Source of the DNA: Streptosporangium lutulentum
GTDB taxonomy: Bacteria > Actinomycetota > Actinomycetes > Streptosporangiales > Streptosporangiaceae
Assembly (NCBI RefSeq): GCF_030811455.1
Contig: NZ_JAUSQU010000001.1
Location: 1,674,001-1,738,000 of the forward strand
DNA: 64,000 nucleotides
Reading direction: 5' to 3'
Part shown: positions 60,946-64,000 of the stretch, in pieces
Numbering within the stretch: position 1 is the stretch's first letter
Layout of the letters: every line of letters begins with the position of its first letter
Position numbers and translations under genes: made by a program
The notes under the pieces: generated by a model
Database searches by the model: none
What the model was told of the DNA's origin: nothing
Seen by the model: the letters and a program-made list of their open reading frames with translations, nothing else

Positions 60946-62553
60946 ATGAGCGACAGCGACCTGCTCCCCGAGGGTGCTCGCACCTTATCTGGCCTGCGCG
61001 TTGGCCTTTATGTCCGTATCTCCGACGACCGTGAGGAATCGGGCCGAGGAGTGGCCCGTCAGCTTGAAGACGCAACCGCCCACGCTGTGCGTCGGGGTGC
61101 GTCTCATGCGCCGGTGTACGAGGAGAACGACACCAGCGCCTACAAGAAGCGGCGGCTAGTGGTCCGGAGTGAGGCCGGCGACCCGTACTTCGTCTGGCGT
61201 GTGATCCGCCCGGTATGGCAGCAGATGCTGGCCGATCTCCGCCGTGGCGCGATTGACGCGGTCGTGGTCTATGACATCGACCGGCTGGCGCGTGACCCGC
61301 GTGACCTTGAAGACGCGATTGAAATCGCCCAGTACCGGGGCAAGTGCTTCGAGGGCGTGACCGGCTCGCTCGACCTCAACACGGACTCCGGCGTAGCGAT
61401 GGCGCGCGTCATGGTGGCAATGGCGTCCAAGTCGTCCGCCGACACGGCTCGACGGGTGAAGCGGATGCACCGGGAACTGGCCGAAAAGGGCATCTCGAAG
61501 GGCCCGTGGCGGCCGTTTGGCTGGAACGAGGACAGGACGACCGGTCACCCCGTCGAGGCGGAGTTGATCCGTGAGGCCGTGCGGAAGATCCTGGCGGGCG
61601 TCCGTGTCGGCGGCATCGTGGCGGACTGGGATGAGCGCGGGATCAGGACGCCTCGCGGCAACAGGTGGGTGTGGACCAACCTGCTCCAGTTGCTGCGGAA
61701 TCCACGCCTCTGCGGGTATCGGGGACGGGTGAATCAGCGGCTCAATGACAAGAGTGCGTACGTCAACGAGATGGAGATCGTCACCAGGCCGGACGGCACG
61801 GAAGTGCTCGGGCAGTGGGAGCCGATCATTACCCGAGATGAGTGGGACAGGCTGATCAAGAGGATCGGCAAGCACGCGAAGCCGACCGGGCTCCCCGGAG
61901 GGGCCAGCGCCCGGAAGTACCTGCTGACCGGTTTTGCCCGGTGTGGTGTTTGCGAGGGGCATCTGAAGATGGCAGGCAACGCCGTCCGCCCCACTACGCG
62001 GTACACGGAGAACTTCTTCTACTACTGCTCCGGCGTGGAGCGTGGCGAATGTCCGGGCAACCGCCGGACAGGCCCGCCCGTTGATGAGCTGATCCGTGAC
62101 CTGATCTTCAGGGTCCACGACCAGCAGATGAGCGGCGGAGTGGTCGAGGAACGGGGTGACACGCCCGAGGAACTGGCCGTGCAAGCGCGGCTCGCCGACA
62201 TCGACGAGTTGATGCATGACCTGTACGAGCGGTGGAAGGCGAGGAAGCTGCCGTCCGACCGGTACTTCACCATGTCCGATGATCTTGAGGCCGATAAGGG
62301 GGCGTTGATGGCGAGCCGAGCCACCCAAACCCAGGTTGTTGCCGACGCCGTCTTCGCCGACGCGGTCAGGAAGGGCTGGGACGATGCCACGCTGGACGAG
62401 AAGCAAGCGTTTCTCGGGAAGTACCTGAAGGCGGTGATCATTCATCCGATCCCGCTCATGAGGAGCAAGAACAGCGACAAGATGGTGCCATCCCCGAAGT
62501 TCAACCCGGACCTGATCGAGCCGGTGTGGATCCACGGCTCGCCGATGAAATAG
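60946..62553 (+). CDS. Large serine recombinase (integrase)
   Basis: 535 residues. Catalytic N-domain: GLYVRISDDREESGRGVARQLED (catalytic Ser in RIS) and VVVYDIDRLARDPRDLEDAIE. Recombinase domain: PWRPFGWNEDRTTGHPVEAELIREAVRKILAG. Zinc-ribbon: FARCGVCEGHLKM...YYCSGVERGECPG. C-terminal coiled region follows. Phage/ICE-type integrases of this class act on short att sites without supercoiling. ATG 60946 preferred; GTG 60940 is also in frame. Confidence 0.95.
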   Translation: MSDSDLLPEGARTLSGLRVGLYVRISDDREESGRGVARQLEDATAHAVRRGASHAPVYEENDTSAYKKRRLVVRSEAGDPYFVWRVIRPVWQQMLADLRRGAIDAVVVYDIDRLARDPRDLEDAIEIAQYRGKCFEGVTGSLDLNTDSGVAMARVMVAMASKSSADTARRVKRMHRELAEKGISKGPWRPFGWNEDRTTGHPVEAELIREAVRKILAGVRVGGIVADWDERGIRTPRGNRWVWTNLLQLLRNPRLCGYRGRVNQRLNDKSAYVNEMEIVTRPDGTEVLGQWEPIITRDEWDRLIKRIGKHAKPTGLPGGASARKYLLTGFARCGVCEGHLKMAGNAVRPTTRYTENFFYYCSGVERGECPGNRRTGPPVDELIRDLIFRVHDQQMSGGVVEERGDTPEELAVQARLADIDELMHDLYERWKARKLPSDRYFTMSDDLEADKGALMASRATQTQVVADAVFADAVRKGWDDATLDEKQAFLGKYLKAVIIHPIPLMRSKNSDKMVPSPKFNPDLIEPVWIHGSPMK

Positions 62554-62563
62554 GACACCGGTC

Positions 62564-62788
62564 TCAGGCGGCCTGCCGCCTCGGGAGGGCGGGCTCACGA
62601 CTTCCGCTTACGCGGATGCCGAGGCAGGCATTGGCCGCCGCCCATTCATCCGGGGAAAGCCGGGGGGCGATTGCTGCGTGGCGCTCCAGCCACGCTTCAC
62701 GCTTGCGTTCGTCCTCGCTCACGGGCGCCGGGTCATCCTCGGCGCCGGCGACCAGGGAATTACTGCCGGAATTCGTGAAGTCGACCAT
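62564..62788 (-). CDS. Small hypothetical protein of the integrated element
   Basis: 74 residues from ATG 62788 (an in-frame start at 62863 would give 99). The coding part SEDERKREAWLERHAAIAPRLSPDEWAAANACLGI is the kind of small helical protein common beside actinophage/ICE integrases; function unknown. Convergent with the recombinase gene, 10 bp apart. Confidence 0.6.
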   Translation of the reverse strand: MVDFTNSGSNSLVAGAEDDPAPVSEDERKREAWLERHAAIAPRLSPDEWAAANACLGIRVSGSREPALPRRQAA

Positions 62789-62831
62789 GGTGCTGAGACT
62801 TTCGTTCGGCGGCCGATTCAGACAGTTAGGA

Positions 62832-62878
62832 CCCAACTCGATTGAATATGTTGAATCCCACATTCAATCCGAGTTGGG
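62832..62878. repeat. Long inverted repeat upstream of the small element gene
   Basis: CCCAACTCGATTGAAT and its near-complement, arms of 16 and 17 bp with one extra G, loop 14 nt. Inside, TTGAAT-cccac-ATTCAA forms a competing smaller hairpin. It lies in the promoter zone of the minus-strand gene: operator, recombination-directionality site or RNA switch are options. Confidence 0.8.
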
Positions 62879-62926
62879 ATGTGGTCGAAGGACTCGCTGA
62901 GAGCTGATATGGGCAGTACAAAGCAT

Positions 62927-62952
62927 CCGACCATCTGGTCGGTGGCTTTTTT
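62927..62952 (+). terminator. Rho-independent terminator
   Basis: CCGACC-atct-GGTCGG followed by tggcTTTTTT. A classical T-tract terminator, rare in this GC-rich window. What it terminates is unclear: 62879-62926 has no ORF, so a short untranslated RNA is possible. Confidence 0.75.
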
Positions 62953-62970
62953 CGTTAAGGTGCGGTCAGC

Positions 62971-63004
62971 CCTAGCCCATCACCCGACCGAATGATGGGC
63001 TAGG
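62971..63004. terminator. Stem-loop, probable terminator
   Basis: Perfect 12-bp stem CCTAGCCCATCA/TGATGGGCTAGG with a 10-nt loop, 57 bp before the next gene. No T tract. It may insulate the gene at 63062. Confidence 0.6.
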
Positions 63005-63061
63005 CAAACAGCGTCGCTCAAATCGAGGAATGCGCCGGCCTAAAGGGTGTATAACCTGCCC

Positions 63062-63610
63062 ATGAGCACCCCCCAACCCCCGTCCCAGCACCCCCAGGCC
63101 CCTGTCGATAACGGTCCATCCATCAGTCCCGGCATGTGGTGGCTCGCCGGAGGAATCGGCGCAGCCTTGATTCTCGGAACTGTGGTAATCGGCGCCGCGA
63201 GCACCATCGAGTCGGCGCCCTCGGCAGGTCCGCTGAGGTCTGTGATCGCCGAGGACTTGGTGGACGACATCAACGACGCGGGCATCAAATGCATGAACCC
63301 AGTGGAGTATCAGCTGGACGACGCCGAGGTAGGCATGCGCGCGGTCAGCTGCTCGCTCTACGGCCCGGACGGCAGCTGGCACGGGCTGATCTCTGTCAAG
63401 ACGTCTATCGGCAACGACGAGCTCTTCGCCCGGGAGGTCGCCTTCTACCAGCAGCCCGACACGAAAGCCATGACCAACTTCCCTATCTGGGTGGCCAAGG
63501 GTGACCGCTGGCTGGTGTCGGTCGGCACGGCTCCGGACACGGCTAAGGCCATAGCGACAGTCCTCGGCAGGGCCCCGGCAAAGTCGGTTGGGCGGCTCTT
63601 GATCATGTGA
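63062..63610 (+). CDS. Small membrane-anchored hypothetical protein
   Basis: 182 residues: Pro/Gln-rich cytoplasmic start ([17 protein letters not shown]), one membrane helix ([23 protein letters not shown]), then a 125-residue extracytoplasmic domain with two Cys ([17 protein letters not shown]) that could form a disulphide. Looks like a lipid-anchored or DUF4352-like accessory protein; no firm family. TATAAC 6 nt upstream of the ATG and no Shine-Dalgarno suggest a leaderless mRNA. Confidence 0.65.
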   Translation: MSTPQPPSQHPQAPVDNGPSISPGMWWLAGGIGAALILGTVVIGAASTIESAPSAGPLRSVIAEDLVDDINDAGIKCMNPVEYQLDDAEVGMRAVSCSLYGPDGSWHGLISVKTSIGNDELFAREVAFYQQPDTKAMTNFPIWVAKGDRWLVSVGTAPDTAKAIATVLGRAPAKSVGRLLIM

Positions 63611-64000
63611 GGCCGAGGAGGGCCAGAGGGCGGGTGGCGTCTCGGGAGAGGTGCCGGATGGCCTGGGCGAGGTTGGTCGCGCCGGTCAGGCGCAGAACGC
63701 CGATGGCGAGGTTGCGCAGGGCGGCCATGTTGCGGGGTGCGTTGCCGGTGCGGGCTTGGGAGTGGTCCTCGCCGTAGGTGACGTCGCGGACGTAGTGGAG
63801 CCGATTTTCGATGCTCCAGTGGCCGCGGATCCATGCGGCGAGGTCGGCGGGGCTGGCCTGCCAGGTGGGCAGGCTGGTGATGGCGTAGACGGTCACGGTT
63901 CGCCATTTGCCCTGCTTCAGATCCCTGACCTGGCGTTTGATCTGCATGGCTTGGACAGCGTGCGGGAAGAGCAGGCCGGCTTTGACGGTGAGCACCTTCA
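63603..64000 (-). CDS. ISAs1-family transposase, partial (C-terminal part)
   Basis: Coding continues past the right edge. Visible: [90 protein letters not shown], the C-terminal catalytic Glu region (IRGHWSIEN) of ISAs1/H-repeat transposases. The stop codon overlaps the convergent gene by 8 bases, so the IS or a fragment of it inserted close to that gene's end. Confidence 0.9.
   Translation of the reverse strand, partial: KVLTVKAGLLFPHAVQAMQIKRQVRDLKQGKWRTVTVYAITSLPTWQASPADLAAWIRGHWSIENRLHYVRDVTYGEDHSQARTGNAPRNMAALRNLAIGVLRLTGATNLAQAIRHLSRDATRPLALLGLT

Overview
The window is high-GC, densely packed DNA of actinobacterial type: long GTG/ATG ORFs, frequent 1-4 nt gene overlaps, a type I-E-like CRISPR repeat, many sugar ABC transporters and an acyl-CoA carboxylase with an epsilon subunit. 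The gene content suggests a filamentous soil actinomycete, perhaps Streptosporangiales or a relative; I cannot place it further from the sequence alone.

Layout. (1) 1-3744: a CUT2-type sugar ABC transporter (ATPase cut by the window edge and frameshifted, permease with a (GGS)7 tract, lipoprotein binding protein). (2) 3918-11298: an ebo-type operon: inositol-phosphate-synthase-like protein, UbiA prenyltransferase (EboC), TIM-barrel isomerase-like protein, EboA, TatD-family EboB, EboE, EboF. Two low-complexity mini-ORFs (5998-6240, 7100-7300) sit between genes and overlap both neighbours at start/stop codons. (3) 11334-12578: a CRISPR locus built of two divergent arrays joined by a perfect 26-bp palindrome, with no leader and no cas genes in view. 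Its last forward spacer matches the adjacent eboF over 30 consecutive bases, and a spacer in the reversed array is a diverged version of the same sequence. (4) 12752-23785, minus strand: a tightly coupled operon that I do not recognise as a known pathway. It encodes two HPr-kinase-like P-loop proteins, a HAD phosphatase, an alcohol-dehydrogenase-like protein, a TIM-barrel protein, a glycosyltransferase, an APH-type kinase and an S-adenosylhomocysteinase-like/Gfo-Idh-MocA fusion. It begins with an 18-residue micro-ORF and is divergent from an XRE/TPR regulator. An IS3-family element with a partly duplicated end splits the first kinase gene. (5) 25.8-36.6 kb: a membrane protein, then a sugar-acid-type locus (epimerase, mannonate-dehydratase-like enolase, a TetR-LacI fusion regulator, a CUT1 ABC transporter, a ROK regulator). 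(6) 36.8-41.2 kb: acyl-CoA carboxylase alpha, epsilon and beta subunits and a TetR regulator. (7) 41.4-56.4 kb: a secreted alpha/beta hydrolase, a methyltransferase remnant, a secreted discoidin-domain protein, a second CUT2 transporter with aldehyde dehydrogenase and IclR regulator, and two large secreted carbohydrate-active proteins whose tandem F5/8C tails are about 99% identical in DNA. (8) 56.5-60.9 kb: an EamA exporter and a selenocysteine formate dehydrogenase with an in-frame TGA and a SECIS-like hairpin. (9) 60.9-64 kb: the left end of an integrated element. A large serine recombinase lies where the formate dehydrogenase beta gene breaks off after about 12 codons; small accessory genes and an ISAs1-family transposase follow.

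Most of the region is sugar import and catabolism, each transporter sitting with its own regulator and enzymes. The parts that do not fit textbook modules are the CRISPR locus pointing at its neighbouring ebo operon, the kinase-rich operon interrupted by the IS, the TetR-LacI fusion, and the integration into the formate dehydrogenase operon.
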